Positions 22,547 to 34,870 of a stretch of DNA of 64,000 nucleotides are shown here, piece after piece (the stretch's first letter is position 1; every line of letters begins with the position of its first letter). The translations under genes and the position numbers were made by a program. A model generated the notes under the pieces. The model did no database searches. It was not told where the DNA came from and saw nothing but the letters and a program-made list of their open reading frames with translations. The DNA is from Agapanthus africanus (Eukaryota > Streptophyta > Magnoliopsida > Asparagales > Amaryllidaceae): positions 561,540,315 through 561,604,314 of the forward strand of contig CM057346.1 of assembly GCA_030015575.1 (NCBI GenBank). The letters are read 5' to 3'.

Positions 22547-23109
22547 TAGTTGTTGTTAGTGGACACCCAACCTTTCAATTGGAAATACCATGATTGAAAG
22601 TTCAATGGGTAAGTAATAGAGTGACTGGTAGAAATACAAATATGGAGTAATTCTCAAAACCATTCCCTAATTAATTTTGTACTCAACTACAATAGAATAC
22701 GAGGCTAAATTTTATTTCAATGAGTTCGAAGGCAATATTTTTTGCGAAGTATTAAATTGCAATGTACTTCTTAAGAACTCATCTATATGAGTATGCGGTA
22801 AAGGCCGCTACCATAGGAAAACAATTTCGGCAAATCCTTAAAATACTCATCAAAACGAGATGCAGGTGCATGACCTTTAAACACGCTACCCTTGAGTCGA
22901 ATCACGGTAATTTTTTATATCATATATGTTACTATTTGAAATTTGAAATAAAAGGAAAATGGTTCATGATACAGTTCACAATATTTTCTATCAAATGAAA
23001 ATTAATTTACACTAAGTATTGGTTCAAACCTGGAAGGTACCAATACCCATTACATGATAAACGTCATCTAATAATCTCATTATATTTATTTATTTATTTA
23101 TTTTTATTT
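22547..23109 (+). other. C1 3' non-coding region
   Basis: AT-rich sequence between the end of pol and the PPT, with a (TTTA)n run just before the PPT. No gene seen. Confidence 0.6.
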
Positions 23110-23125
23110 AAAAATTGTGGGGGAT
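23110..23125 (+). other. Polypurine tract of C1
   Basis: AAAAATTGTGGGGGAT directly before TGTTAGG of the 3' LTR, the standard copia layout. Confidence 0.88.
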
Positions 23126-23590
23126 TGTTAGGATTTTTAAAAAAATATGTAGTTTTATTTTTATCTTATATATTTTCTATTAGTTATAATAGATGGATAT
23201 ATTTAGATTGTACTATATATTCCATTGGGTCATAAATCTAAAAAAATAAAAATTGTTATATCGGCAGTTGCCAATCACTTTGAGAAGTTGCGTACTTTTG
23301 TTTTGGTGTTTTAACAGTTTCTTTATTTTTGAAGTTCAAATTTAAATAGTTATTTTAACGTCAGTATTGTATCCTAATATATAAGGGATTTGAAAGAAGA
23401 GAACGTAATCTAATTTTTCAAGTTTATATCTAAGAGTTTTCTCTCTCTAAAACTCTTATACAGAGACTTTCTTCTCTAAAACTATTTTCTATTTCCTTAA
23501 AATATAATATGACATTGGCGAATAAAAGGCTACACAGATTCAAAGGTTCCATCTTGGCTCGTACAACAAGATCGAAGAAGCGAGTCAGAT
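23126..23590 (+). repeat. C1 3' LTR
   Basis: TGTTAGGATTTTTAAAAAA start; pairs with 7812-8185. It carries ~100 bp more than the 5' copy. The right end is abutted by X2 at 23591, so part of the LTR may continue beyond X2, outside the window. Confidence 0.88.
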
Positions 23591-24157
23591 TGTACGTCAC
23601 GCCCCGCTTCCTAAAATACGGTAGCAGGTACGTGACGAGATCCGCGACGTATTTATTTCGAGATGGTCATTTCCTGGAATAAAAATGCTAAGTGTGGTTG
23701 AGCAATATAAAATGATAAAAATTAACACGAGATTTAAATTTCAACAATTTTATTTATATTCAACTTGATACATTTACAATACATGAGTTCAACTGAAAGA
23801 AAATACAAGAAGAGAAATGCCTAAACAGGTGGTATACATAAATTGAAAGAGAGGATAAAATGTTTAGGCTTAAGTCGCGATATTATCGTGCTCCTCCTCA
23901 GTGGTGTCCACCTCCTCAGTCTCCACAGAATCTAACGAACATTCCAAGAAACAAAAATGGGTGGAATGCCCGTCAGCGAACTTTCGCGCTGTAAGTCCCC
24001 AAGAAATGGGTGTGAAATATAAAAGTATAATGAAAAAGAAAATGAACATCATGAAGCAATGGATTAGGAGATATGGTGTTTAAATATGTCATTTAATATA
24101 AGTATGGCAATTCTTTTTAACATACAGTTCTATATATATCATGGCAAAATAACAAGA
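23591..24157 (-). repeat. X2 3' LTR, terminal part left of O
   Basis: Reverse of the last ~550 bp of the X1 5' LTR (13110-13650): 'cgtcacgccccgcttcc' at its left end, then words matching 'gaggaggtgga..ccaccgaggaggaacacgat'. It ends at 'catggcaaaataacaaga', where O begins. Confidence 0.88.
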
Positions 24158-25080
24158 TGTTCACCACCGAAAGGCCGGATCGAGACGTTGGGACGTTTGG
24201 CCAGAATTTGGTGGCAGATGCTATTTGGACTTATCCATCCACCTCTCCGAAAATACCAAGTTTATGGCACCATATATCGAAGGTTTGAACAGATACGACC
24301 GTTGTAACAGATTTTATCAGATTCCCCCTCATTTGAGAGGGTTTTTTTGATTGTGGGAATGCTTTTCCCTGCAGGCACAAGCCCCTACAGTTAATTATGT
24401 TACCGCATTGCGATAACCATTTTCTCCTACTCCGGCAGTTCACTTCGTGTTGTATATTATTTTGTTTGTTTTAGTTGCCCGTGAATTGTATGTCGTCGCC
24501 CGTAGGGCACGAATGAGTCCAAATCCACATATTTTAGATTTGGATTTGGGTCAAGGATTTGCATGACGGAGTTTTGAACTTAGGTTGTATATTCCTATAG
24601 TTCAAAAATAATTTTGTTTTATTTAAGGACCGTTAATCTAGTTTGAGATTAAGATCAACTTAAATATATAAGTGAGCATTTAGGCTCAATTTGTTTTTGC
24701 TAAGGATACATTACTTTTATTTGAGACTAAGATCAACTTAACAACATTTTAGGATCATTTTTATTTAAGATCTAGCAAAAGAGCATTTGGGCTCAGCTGC
24801 AAGAAAACTTCAGAGACTTAGCCAATTTAGGCTTAATTTGCTTGGTCTTTTTTTTTTCAAATGTGCTAAGCACTTATTCGGGCTCTGTTTGTTCAGCCCT
24901 TTTCTTTTTATATAAAAGTGCTAAACACTTATTTGAGATCTGACGCTCACATGTATACTGTGTGAAGCATTCAATCATGGGCGTTGCCCAATGAGAGTTG
25001 AACACATTAGTCGTTTTGACTAATCATAGAGTGCTAAGCACTTTTTATGGCATCCACGTAACGTGCACGTGCGGCGCTGG

Positions 25081-27323
25081 TGTTAGTTATATACATGCCC
25101 TAGAGGCCATTATTATACATATGATGTATATTATAGTGGATGCTTGGATATATATAGAGAGGACTTTCTTGCTTGATATGATAGTATGCTATCTGGTTGC
25201 TATTTATCTTAACGTGTAGACTTGTATCGGAACACTGTCTTGCTCTCACATGTTGATAAAGCCCTTAGGATATGTACTTGACTACTGGGACTATGATGCA
25301 GATCATACTAGTGGGGCCAGGATAGTCTACGAGTACATCCTATAACTGTTCCTAGTCGAGGGTGTATCGAGATAGGGTACCGATACTCCAGAGTAGACTA
25401 GCGTATACGCATCTTAACCCATTTGATGGGCGATGGATGATCCCACATCCGTTGGTGTTCGACATCAAAGATGGTATACGGGTGCTCAGTGGAGACTGGG
25501 TATACTGAACGGACTCGCCGAGAACTCCTAGATAGTATTATACCATCGTTAGATAGCAGTTCTTCGGTGACACTGGTACAGGTTAGTCTGTAGCCCCGAG
25601 ATCGTCATAGAGTCTTGTATGATTCCTACCGTGGTTTGATTTCTACCTTACCACGTTAATGAGAACATGCAAAACGGTGGCTTTTGGGTATAGTCCCGAA
25701 TAACATGGAGGCAATGAGCGATAGGAGGGGTTTCGTTTCTCCCGGTATTAGGGGCTGATATTGCGCTGTGTTCGATTGGCTATAACTGGAAGTCCCTGGC
25801 CAGGGCTGATATAGAGATATACTGGTAAGTGTTATCAGTAGTTTCTCGACCCGTTATGAGCCTTACATCGATACGATTTATCGGTTACTGGGGTCTGACG
25901 TTTACCACCTCTAAATTGGATATGTGACATATCAGACGAAGAGACCGGACTGTACGGTAGTGTTACTGATTGGATTCGCAGGAGTATGTACATGCTTGCT
26001 TGTTGATCTTCTGGTCGCTCAATACCCGGGTGGCTGTTACGTTTGGCTGACCGCTTGCTGCTTGTGGGTGTTTGATATGATCATCACCTATTGCCGGCGT
26101 AGTGACGAGTCTTTAGAGTCCTACATAGAGGTTTACTGGCTCAAGCGAAACGGAGTAGGAGTGCATATGTGATATGTGCGGGGACCGATATTAATACGAT
26201 ATGTGATACCGTATTCTATTCTCGCGATATATGATATCATCCGGGTATATGTGATATAGTCGGGTTATCGGATCAAGTGTTGATTCGATAAATTGATACA
26301 TATTATATTAGTTAGTTATATGTAATATAGCCGGATTATTAAATCAAGTAATGATTTAATAATATAATGTATAATTATATATGTGATATATTAAATTACA
26401 TTAACTAATATAAGCTCACTTAAGTAATTATTTTTCTCATTTTGGATACATTGATATATATATATATATATATATGTGATATATGTTAAATGTAATCTTT
26501 ACTTTTGTTACTATATTATATATATGTGATATGTATAATTGTATCATGTTAGGTTATAAATGCAACTAGGGTTTATGAGAGTTAAACCATGATAAGCTTA
26601 AGATTAGGGTTAATATTTATCATTATGTAATTCAAATATTGTGGATATTTGTCATGGTTGAAGTTTGTAGAAGCTTGTAGTCTTCTTTGACTTTGTCCAC
26701 TCTTTTTGTCTAGCTTAAGATATTTATCAACTATACCTTTAATCATAGCTAATGGTTAAGTCTCTACAAGGGTTAAGGATGATATACTTGACCCATGGTT
26801 GCATTTCTAACCACACACAATAATAATTCATCACTTGCTACTTCTTCATTGAAAAAGCTTACTAAATTTTTCTAAGTGATGAAATAAAGTAAGATAAAGA
26901 AAACTAAAGAGAGCTAAATTCCTACTTCATCATCCTCTTCTATACTATCTATATAGATTAGTGTGTTAGCTTCACTAATTCCGTATTAGTGAAGAGTGAG
27001 CTTGAGTCCGTGTTTCCTCGATGTAGATCATCACAGACTTTAAAGACTTCAAGCAAGGATGTATCGTACATCTTGTGGATCCTCTCAAGAGTTCGGGAGC
27101 TCATGGATTGCAGCGAAGGGACTACTACTCGGAGCTTATGAAGCGAAGGAACGGACTACAAAGATTGTAATCCCTATCACTTAAATGTAAAGTTGTTTAC
27201 ATGCATGTTAACCTTAATTCTCTAGTTCGATTACTTGGTTAGTTTGTTTAGCACCCCAAAAATTTTAATATAGCATGTTTGATATTTGTCAAAACCTTGC
27301 TAAAGTGCTAAGCTAACCCTACA
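25081..27323 (+). mobile_element. Angela/BARE-like copia solo LTR
   Basis: It starts 'tgttagttatatacatgccc' 'tagaggcc', the usual opening of Angela/BARE LTRs, and ends 'gctaaccctaca'. The flanks GCTGG (25076-25080) and GCTAG (27324-27328) form a 5-bp target duplication with one change; the right O LTR has the empty site (GGCGCTGGGC at about 50296). Words such as 'agactagcgtatac' and 'aacatggaggcaa' recur in the C2 LTR in reverse. It holds no gene. Confidence 0.9.
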
Positions 27324-27394
27324 GCTAGGCGCTGCCCAATTACTGCTAAGCACTCAACCGTTTTGGTTGCATATGAAGTGCTAAGCAGTTTAAT

Positions 27395-28990
27395 TCAGTG
27401 CTCACGTGTATTTCACGTGAGGCGCTGGCTTTCTGTCTTGGGCGCTCACGTGGGAAACACGTGAGGCGATGGGCCCTTTGTTTGAGGGCGTCCATGTGGG
27501 AAGCACATGAGGCGCTGAGTCTTTTGACGGGGGCGTCCGCGTGAGGAACACGTGCGGCGCTGTCTCGCTTATTTTGGTCTTGCACCCGCATGTGTTTCAC
27601 GTGAGGTGCTGGGCGCTGCCCAATCAGTGCCAAGCACTCAGCCGTTTTGGCTGTTTATGAATTGCTGAGCACTTTAACTCGGCGCTCACGTGTATTTCAT
27701 GTGAGGCGCTGACCTTCTGTCTTGGGCGCCCACGTATTTTTCACATGAGGCGCAGAGTTTTTTTTATATATGGAGATTTAAGCTCTGTTGATGTTTTCAG
27801 AGAGGTTAAACCTTTGTCAATGGTATTTTGAACATTAACAATTACCAAAACCACTATTTTTTTAGCATTTTGGGTTGAGTTTTTAAAGAACTAAGTTCTT
27901 GATTTGAAGGAACTAAGTTCCTGGAGTATTATGAACTCCATCTTCTTTATGTTTAAACTTGTTTTTCCCTGAGTGTTTGATTCTCAAGAACAAAATCTTT
28001 CCGATGAGTATGAAATTCTCAATTTATGGGAGACTTGTCTTGTGGTTTCAGATCTAGAGAGAGGACTAAGTTCTTTTAAAAGGGTTAAACCCTTAGATGT
28101 AATATGATAGGTAAAGAAGATATTTTGATCTCTTCTTTTTTCTTTACCTAGGGTTTTAAGAAGGAAGATCTTATTCTTTGAGAATTAAATTCTCTGTTCA
28201 TTTGAGAGCTCCCTGTATTTTTGCAGAAGCTTATAAGGGGTTCCTTCTATCTGAGACTTGAAGTCTCGGGTCCTTTATGTAGTGGAGGCAAGTTTGTTAA
28301 TTAATTTTGAGAAAATCTCTTATTGAGAGATTTCAATTGATTTAATTGGTCTCAAAATTGGTTTGGGGTATTTTACCCACCGTTGGATCTTTGATCCAAG
28401 TGTTTCTGTTTTACCGAATATGTTTTCTTGTTTTTAACAAGATTGGGGAAATATTTTCCCACATATACAGAATTTTATTCTGTCAAGCAGTGATTTATAA
28501 TCACCATTGGATTTTTTATCTAAGGGTTCTCTATTTTACAAAGTGCAATCTTTTTTGTTTGTAAAGATTGAGGACAAATATTCTTCAGAATAGAATTTAA
28601 TTCTATTGTTTGATGATTTATCATCACCATTGGATCTTTGATCCCATGGCTCTGTTTAAGAGAGAATATCCCAACTTTTTGTTAGGAAAGTATTCTCATG
28701 CAGAATTAAATTCTACTGATTTTGACTTGGACGCCCAAGCTCACGTGGGGAGTATGTGGGCACCACTTAAGAATTTAATTCTTATTTATGATAGGTGCTT
28801 CTGTGCTTTGCACATTGGCGCCCACGTGTGAAGCACGTGCGGCGTCATATAAGAATCTAATTCTTATATAATAAGCGCTTCTGTGCTTTGCACATTGGTG
28901 CCCACGTGAGGAGCACGTGCGGCGCCATCATAGGATTTAATCTTATAAGATCGGCGCTGGTGCCCTCGTGAAGAGCACGTGAGGCACTGC
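27395..28990. promoter_or_regulatory. Paired G-boxes, 11-bp spacing, O left LTR
   Basis: CACGTG pairs lie at 27403/27414, 27447/27458, 28823/28834 and 28903/28914, plus mutated pairs. Spacing is 11 bp start to start (N5 gap), one base more than in O1. A tract from ~27800 to 28700 is filled with palindromes such as GAACTAAGTTC and AGAATTAAATTCT. Confidence 0.6.
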
Positions 28991-29048
28991 CTCATGAAAA
29001 TTTAACAGTGCTTAGCTCTTTTTATATTTTTTAAATTTTAGGGGAACA

Positions 29049-29060
29049 AATTTCCCCACA
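29049..29060 (-). other. Polypurine tract of O
   Basis: On the minus strand ATGTGGGGAAAT stands directly before the LTR start TGTTCCCC. This agrees with minus-strand direction of the element. Confidence 0.7.
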
Positions 29061-29128
29061 TGTGGATGCAACAGTGTCACTTTTTCCACCGTTTGATCTT
29101 CTACGGAGTTGAACCGTCTCTTCACATC

Positions 29129-29137
29129 CTATAAATT
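29129..29137 (+). promoter_or_regulatory. TATA box for the opposite-strand gene of O
   Basis: CCTATAAAT on the plus strand, just inside the left LTR, about 840 bp before the ATG of the extra ORF and pointing toward it. A start near 29160 is inferred. Confidence 0.55.
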
Positions 29138-29266
29138 GGGCCTTTGGCCCTTGAGCTGGTTGCCATCTCTTCATCTTCTTTCTAGAAACTTTCTTTCTTT
29201 TGAGAATTTAATTCTTGTTTATCAGAATTTAGATCTCTGTCTCCCAGAACTCTACCAGATTTCTTG

Positions 29267-29963
29267 GTAAGAATTATGGACAGAGCTTAGCTCTTAACTC
29301 TTTTTGAGCATATATATTTTCTTAGTTTTGGATTTTAAGTTCACTATCAGTTTCGACAGAGCTTTTTTTTTTTTTTTTTGAATTCATGTCTTGGATATCT
29401 AAAAACTTTCTTTTTACAGATGATGAACCTTAATGCTCTCATCCAAGACTTGAGAATCTTTAATTCTCTTATTTAGGGTTTTACCCTACAGTCAATCTGA
29501 CACTTGTTCTGGAATTTGATTCTATCAATTAACCTATGAATTCTTTTAGCATGGGGATTGTTCTGGGATTTTATCATACTATTTAGGGGAATTTAATTCT
29601 ATTTATTTATTTATTAATTTTTTTGTAGAGCTTGGCTCTGATTTGGATCATAAGAACTTTGGGAATTTTTTTCCCTTTACCATTCTTGTATGTTTTATTA
29701 TTATTATTATTATTATTGGGGTTTTAATTCTTTTTTTCATGGATTTTAATCAGTTGTTTGTTTTAAAGAACCCTCCTTTTGGGGAATATTGTGAGTTTTT
29801 AACTTCACTGTTTAATGGGCACTATTTATTTAATGAGAATCCTTTCGGATTCTCACAATAGGCATATGTCTCATCATTGATGAGCCATCACCTTAATTTT
29901 GTGGGGCCCACTATAGTGACTTTAATATGTTAATCGCTAACTCTCCACCTTTTTTCTTTTTAG
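29267..29963 (+). other. Likely 5' UTR intron of the opposite-strand gene
   Basis: The donor is GTAAGA at 29267 (after TTTCTTG). The acceptor is the pyrimidine run TTTTTTCTTTTTAG ending at 29963, followed 5 bases later by an ATG. The sequence between is AT-rich and non-coding, as plant introns are. Inferred from signals only. Confidence 0.5.
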
Positions 29964-29968
29964 GTATC

Positions 29969-30474
29969 ATGGATGTTCGTTTGTACGATCTTGAAGAGAT
30001 TATTTCTTACGAGAAGATTCGCATTCAAGGCTGCTGCCGAGACTAGGAGTTCACTGACGCCCAATGCGATGTGGTGATGTGTCGCTTTGATGATTAAAAC
30101 AGTCGATTGCTCCCCCGCCGTTCTGCCCTTTTGAAGATCGTTGTTGGGTCGATCTAGGAAGCTATACCCGGACGTTTTGAGGTTATGGCGCTTCAAGCAC
30201 TCAATGATGCTGAGGATAAGGTACATTCAGTGTACTTGATAGGGTTGATCTCAAAGAAAAGGAGAGATAATTTCGTCACCATTTTGCACCGCGTATTTCT
30301 GCAGAAAGCAATAGTATCAGCATATCAGAGGGTGGAGGACATCAGTGGTGACCCTGACGCTTGCATCCGAGAGAAGATGCACAAAAAAGAAGGTCGATGA
30401 AGCTGAAGACGCACTGCTCAAACTTGCTTTTGAATTTGAGAATCCGTGTCCAGGGTTTAGCGTCTTGCCGTTGT
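29969..30474 (+). pseudogene. Opposite-strand extra ORF (aORF-like) of O
   Basis: Plus-strand reading, antisense to gag-pol: MDVRLYDLEEIISYEKIRIQ at the start, then stops at codons 26, 44 and 68, then a long open part from about 30185: MALQALNDAEDKVHSVYLIG, RDNFVTILHRVFLQKAIVSA, YQRVEDISGDPDACIREKMH. A one-base frame change near 30388 leads to VDEAEDALLKLAFEFENPCP and a stop at 30474, about 168 residues in all. No membrane segment or known domain was recognised. Tat-lineage elements (e.g. Grande) are known to carry an antisense ORF between integrase and the 3' LTR; position and strand here fit that. Its function is unknown and I do not assign one. Confidence 0.65.
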
Positions 30475-30605
30475 AGACCTCAAATGATGTAGTAGCATTT
30501 TTTAGTAGTTCTTATCATCACTGTGTAGTCTTTTCTGAAGTATGAATGATAAGCCCTTTTTCCTTTCATATCTGCACTTTTCTTTTCTTAATTTGGTGCG
30601 AAGTA

Positions 30606-30742
30606 GTTTATGTACTCATTTCGGAGTATGTAGTTTATTTACTCATTTCGGAGTTTGTAGTTTATTTAAAGATTTCGAAGTTTGTAGTTTATTTACTCAT
30701 TTCGGAGTTTGTAGTTTATTCACTCGTTTCGGAGTCTCTTTA
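30606..30742 (+). repeat. 27-bp tandem repeat, 5 copies
   Basis: The unit is 'gtttatttactcatttcgg' plus 'agtttgta', starting at 30606, 30633, 30660, 30687 and 30714. The length is nine codons, so an open frame persists by chance. It lies just past the extra ORF, where its 3' UTR would be. Confidence 0.9.
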
Positions 30743-33074
30743 GTTTATCTCCCTTGGGTTTATAGGCAAACTTGTCCTAACGTTGTATGCAGATAACCCC
30801 CATTCCTTTTACAACAGAGGTCCGTTAAGTTTGTGGTACTAGGGTTTTAGTCTGTGGTACCGTCGCGTTGGCTGATATATTCCTCGATATGCAGTCTTTA
30901 AGCTGTTGTTCGAGTAGCCCAGTGACTGTCGTGTCTCGGATCCCTTCAGGGCTGGACAAGACGTCTTCAAGTAATCTCCTTAGGTTATATTATCGTCAGA
31001 AGGGCAAGCGTTAGGAATTTGCCATGCCGTTTTTACTTGAGGTTAGGCTCAATTTGGAGCCCCGATGAGTCATAACCGCACCCTTTTAGGGTGAGATGAT
31101 CTGCAATAGTATTTTATGCCTTATATGAGTTGCCGTCAAGACCCGAAGCTGGGAATATGCCGTCACCTCATTTTTTGCTTTGACGATGTCGCGCCGATTC
31201 TTTACTGAAATAGGGTAGACATCTGTAGGAGCTCTATGCTGTGTGTATTGCAATTGAAGTCCGGATCTAGGAATATGTCATTACTCTAATTTCATTTGAT
31301 AGCTGCGTTCGCATTCTGCTGAAATGAGGGGGAACGCTGGGATAATCTCTAGGTTGTATATGTAACGTCATGACTTAGAGCTAGGAATTTGCCATTACTC
31401 CGTTTTGATTTGGCTCCTTGGAGCTTTGTTGACGTCACTTATGCACCCTGTTACTTCGAGCTGATCTCTAGACTGTAGATATTGCCATCGAGATCTGGCT
31501 CTCTATTTGACGGAGCTTGGTGGGAAAATATGGTTCCCTTTCTTCCATTTGCCCCCATGGATTGTATACAGGGATCGGTGTGGACCTACCTGCAGGGAAG
31601 AAAAAATTTATTTTCATTTTTTCTTTCCGCGTTGCTCTATATTTTCAGCTTTTTAAGTTGCGATAGCCCTATCATTTTGGCTATTTTGTTCACGGTGCCC
31701 GATCAGTTCGGCTGTTTCATATGCATATTTTTTGCTCGCTGATTTTTATTGCGAGCTGCCCCATCATTTCGGCTATTTCATATGCATTTTTCTTTATCAC
31801 GTTGAGTTTTATTACGAGTCAGGGACTTGAGATCTGATCCCAATCTTGGCATCAGTATCGCTGCAACTGGAATATTACCAGGAATGAATCATCATTTGCC
31901 GTAAGAGAACTTGAAGTTTGACACCTGTTTAGGCATCAGTATCGCTTCAACTGGGATATTACTAGGAGCGAATCATCATTTGCCCTTGTCGATTTGAATA
32001 AAGGTGGCTTAGCAAACAGGGTTAGAATCCTGTCAACTAAGACTTTTTGACTTTATGAGCCGTAAGGGTGCTTTTCTCCCTACGAGTCGTGGGCATCTCT
32101 TAGGTGTATTTTCTCTTTAAGAATCGTGAGGACTCCTAAGTGTGTTCTCTCTTATAAGTCATAAGGATCTTACAAGAGTATTTTCTTCTTATAAGTTGAG
32201 AGAACTTACAAGTGCCATTCACCATATGAGGAAATTTCTCGTTATTAGAGGAACTAGGTGGGAGAATATTTATTTATGCCCGTGGATTGTATACAAAGGT
32301 CAATATTGGACCACCTGTATGGCTGTATTAGGGGAATATGACGGCTTAAGAACAGATTTAGATCCCTGTAGCTTAAGGCTTATGAAGCCTACGAGCCGTG
32401 AGGGTCTCATAGGGAGAATTCTCCTTACGAGTCGTGAGGATCTCATAAGTGTGATTTCTCCTTAGGAATCATGGGGGTTCCTAAGTGTGTTGCTCTTTTT
32501 TGAGTCGTAAGGATCTCACGCAGATTCTTTTTGCTTTTTTTTGAGATCGCGCCCTTTCGGGTTTTTGCGAAGGTCGCCAACAGTCTTGATGTTTTAACTC
32601 AGGCGCCTTTTCGGGTTTTCATCCGTGCCCATTTTGCTTGTGGACATACCTTTTTTTCTTTTTTTGAACAATGGAACTCCTTAAAGTAGTTTCACCGCAG
32701 GTGTTCATCTGTTTGCCGGTGGGACTTGAGTTGCAACCCTCGCCGTTGGAACTTCGATTACAATATAGATCCCAAGAGAGCACATCACCATATTTGGAGC
32801 AATGCGCTAGTTTAGAGACCTCTCGGTCTATTATCGTCATGTCTGAGGTGAAATTTTAGTTTAGGAACATCCCGGTCTGTTGTTAGTTTATGGACATCTC
32901 GGTTCTTTATTAGTTTAGGGACATCTCAGTCCTTTACCGCCGTTTTTGAGGCGACGAAGATTTTTGGATACTACTCTCAGAGTTCTTACTCAGGAAGATA
33001 GCGAGCGGACACAAGCGTCGTCATCTATCATTAACCCAAGTCACGACTCTTCAAATATAGTATTTTTTGAGGAA
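30743..33074. repeat. O spacer with several degenerate repeat arrays
   Basis: Non-coding stretch between the extra ORF and integrase. It holds a ~117-bp unit repeated about 3.5 times ('ggaatatgccgtcac' words at 31131, 31248, 31361, 31481); an 84-bp-spaced pair ('ggcatcagtatcgct' at 31848 and 31932); a set of 'cgagtcgtgaggatctcata' words from 32040 to 32530; and 'ttagggacatctc' words at 32860-32935. No gene was seen. Confidence 0.75.
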
Positions 33075-34380
33075 TCATCCGTTTATTGGCCGGAAGGGTT
33101 TTTCGCCATGCATATCCATAAGCAGGCAGGCTCCACCTTGATAGACTTTGTTTATGATGTAGGGGTCTTCATAGTTCGGCTCGAACTTCCTCCATTTTGC
33201 ACGATTGGGGATCATTGGCCTTTTGACGACTAATATGAGTTCACCTTGGTATGACTGTGTCATCCTAGCCTTATAAGCCTCCAGATTTTGCTGTGCTATA
33301 AGAAGAGTTTCGTCGAGGGCATCGAGCTCTTCAAGCTGAAGATAAGCGTTTTCTTCATCTGTCAGCTCATACCGAACTGCTACTCGTAAAGAAGGGAGTT
33401 CTATTTCCAGGGGAAGTACCTCTTCCGTGCCGAACACTAACGCGTATGGTGTTGTATTCGTAGCCTTCTTGAAAGTTGTTCGGTACGACCAGAGAGCCTT
33501 ATGCAGCCTTTCGTGCCAGTTTTTTCTGTTTCTGGAAATCGTTTTTTTAAATTTTTATCAAGGTCTTGTTGAAAGCTTCAACTAGTCCGTTGGCCCGAGA
33601 ATTATAAATCGAAGAGTATCTTCAATCTGTTTTATGCTGTTGTGCGAAGCGGCTGATTTTATGACTCCTATAAGCTGGCCCATTATCCGAAGTAATTCAT
33701 CGTAGAGTGCCGAACCGATAGATGACATGGGTTTGAAGAAATGGAGGATATTCTCCTTCTTCACCTCCCTTAGTGGTATTTCTTTTGCCCACTTAGAGAA
33801 GTAGTCGGTCGTTTCCAGTATGAACCGATGTCCTTTGGACAATACTGGTTCAATGGGGCCAATTATATCGGTTCCCCACATTTCGAACGGCCAGCTAGCT
33901 ACTGTTGGGTGTAGTGGATTTGGATGTTGGTGGATGAAGTCCCCGTGAGTTTGGCACGAGGGACACTGCTTCGCATATTCGAGGTAGTCCTGAATCATTG
34001 TGGGCCAATAGTAGCCCATTCTTTTTATCTTTAGCTTCATCTTTGGCCCGGCTTGATGAGAACCGCAGAGTCCGTCGTGAGTTTCTTGGAAAACTCTCTT
34101 GGCTTCTTCTGGTCCCAGACATCTTAGCCCTAGATAGTCGAACGATCTCTTATATAGAGTATTATTGACGAAGGCGAAAGACAAAGCTCGTTTTATGAGC
34201 CGATATCTAGAAGACGCATTTTTGGGCGTTCGTTGGGATTTGAAGTAGTCTATGAAGACTTCCCTCCAATCCTTGACCATTTCTTCGTTCTCTATTTGAA
34301 GGGATATTTGTTCGGTCATTTCTTTTCTTTCGGATGGCTCTATTAAGTCTTCCAAGGATATATCTGTCGGCGCGAGAACC
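33075..34380 (-). pseudogene. O integrase
   Basis: Read right to left. The zinc domain has H and H in HDGLCGSHQAGPKMK and C-x2-C in CPSCQTHGDF. The core has first D in WGTDIIGPI, second D in ITSDNGPAY after a frame change near 33735, and E in ANGLVEAFNKTL. The C-terminal part, open at 33437-33078, has VFGTEEVLPLEIELPSLRV, then the GEKPFRPING block, with RFLKKYY in another frame. Stops precede ITSDNG and follow QHKTD. The integrase order and wording match Tat/Athila-group gypsy elements. It would join viral-type cDNA to host DNA if intact; it is not. Confidence 0.9.
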
Positions 34381-34870
34381 CTGCGGCTTTGCACAATGAT
34401 CCTTACGTCATCGAGGTCTTCATCGACCAGTTCCTTAGCCAATTTGACCAATGCGTCTGCCTTGCTGTTTTTCGCACGCGGTATATTCTCCAGGATGTAG
34501 GAGGGGATTCGTGTCAGCAGTTGCTACACTCTTTCGCCATACTTTATCTGCTTTGGCTTGCATGTCTGATAGTCGCCATTTACCTGGCTAACGATCAGCT
34601 ATGAATCTCCATATATGAGGAGGTCTTTGATTCCCTTGTCGATGGCAATATCTAGACCTGCTATCAAAGCTTCATATTCAGCTTCGTTATTAGTCTTTAG
34701 CTCTGTTAAGAAGAGGGCATAACGCAATATCCTTCTTTACGGAGTCACGAAGATAAGGCCCACCCCAGATTTGATTATAGGGGTGTTTTGCTTTTGCCTC
34801 TTCACGGAAGATACTCCATCAAAGTAGAGTTCCCATTAGGAATCTATTTCTCCTTCAGTTGTATCAAATA
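34380..34870 (-). pseudogene. O second RNase H (archaeal type)
   Basis: Minus-strand text LYFDGVSSV (first D), GVGLIFVTP, LTELKTNNEAEYEALIAGLD (E), LLIYGDS (D) followed by a stop, LIVSQVNGDYQT, and IPRAKNSKADALVKLAKEL. This is the archaeal-type RNase H fold wording (TNNEAEYEALI, IPR..N..AD.L..LA). It lies between the gypsy RNase H and integrase. A second RNase H is a known mark of the Tat lineage. Several stops are present. Confidence 0.82.

Larger units (their letters stand above)
7812..23590 (+). mobile_element. C1: Ty1/copia retrotransposon, split by gypsy X1
   Basis: The order is LTR, gag, protease, integrase (to 10520), then the X1 insertion (10521-20659), then the rest of integrase/linker, RT, RNase H, PPT and 3' LTR. 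The two halves join within one word at the ATTGA target duplication. The order protease-integrase-RT-RNase H is that of Ty1/copia. All ORFs carry stops or frameshifts, so the element is dead. The clade was not assigned. Confidence 0.92.
24158..29048 (-). repeat. O left LTR (3' LTR of the element)
   Basis: It starts TGTTCACCACCG and ends GGGGAACA. Without the copia solo LTR (25081-27323) it is ~2.65 kb. It matches the right LTR over 24158-25080, 27324-28220 and 28585-29048. The interior is rich in CACGTG pairs and palindromic words such as GAGAATTAAATTCTC. Confidence 0.88.

Noticed and set aside
25924..26172. 82-residue ORF in the copia solo LTR
   Set aside because: Inside a solo LTR with TSD; no domain; LTRs of this group are not coding.
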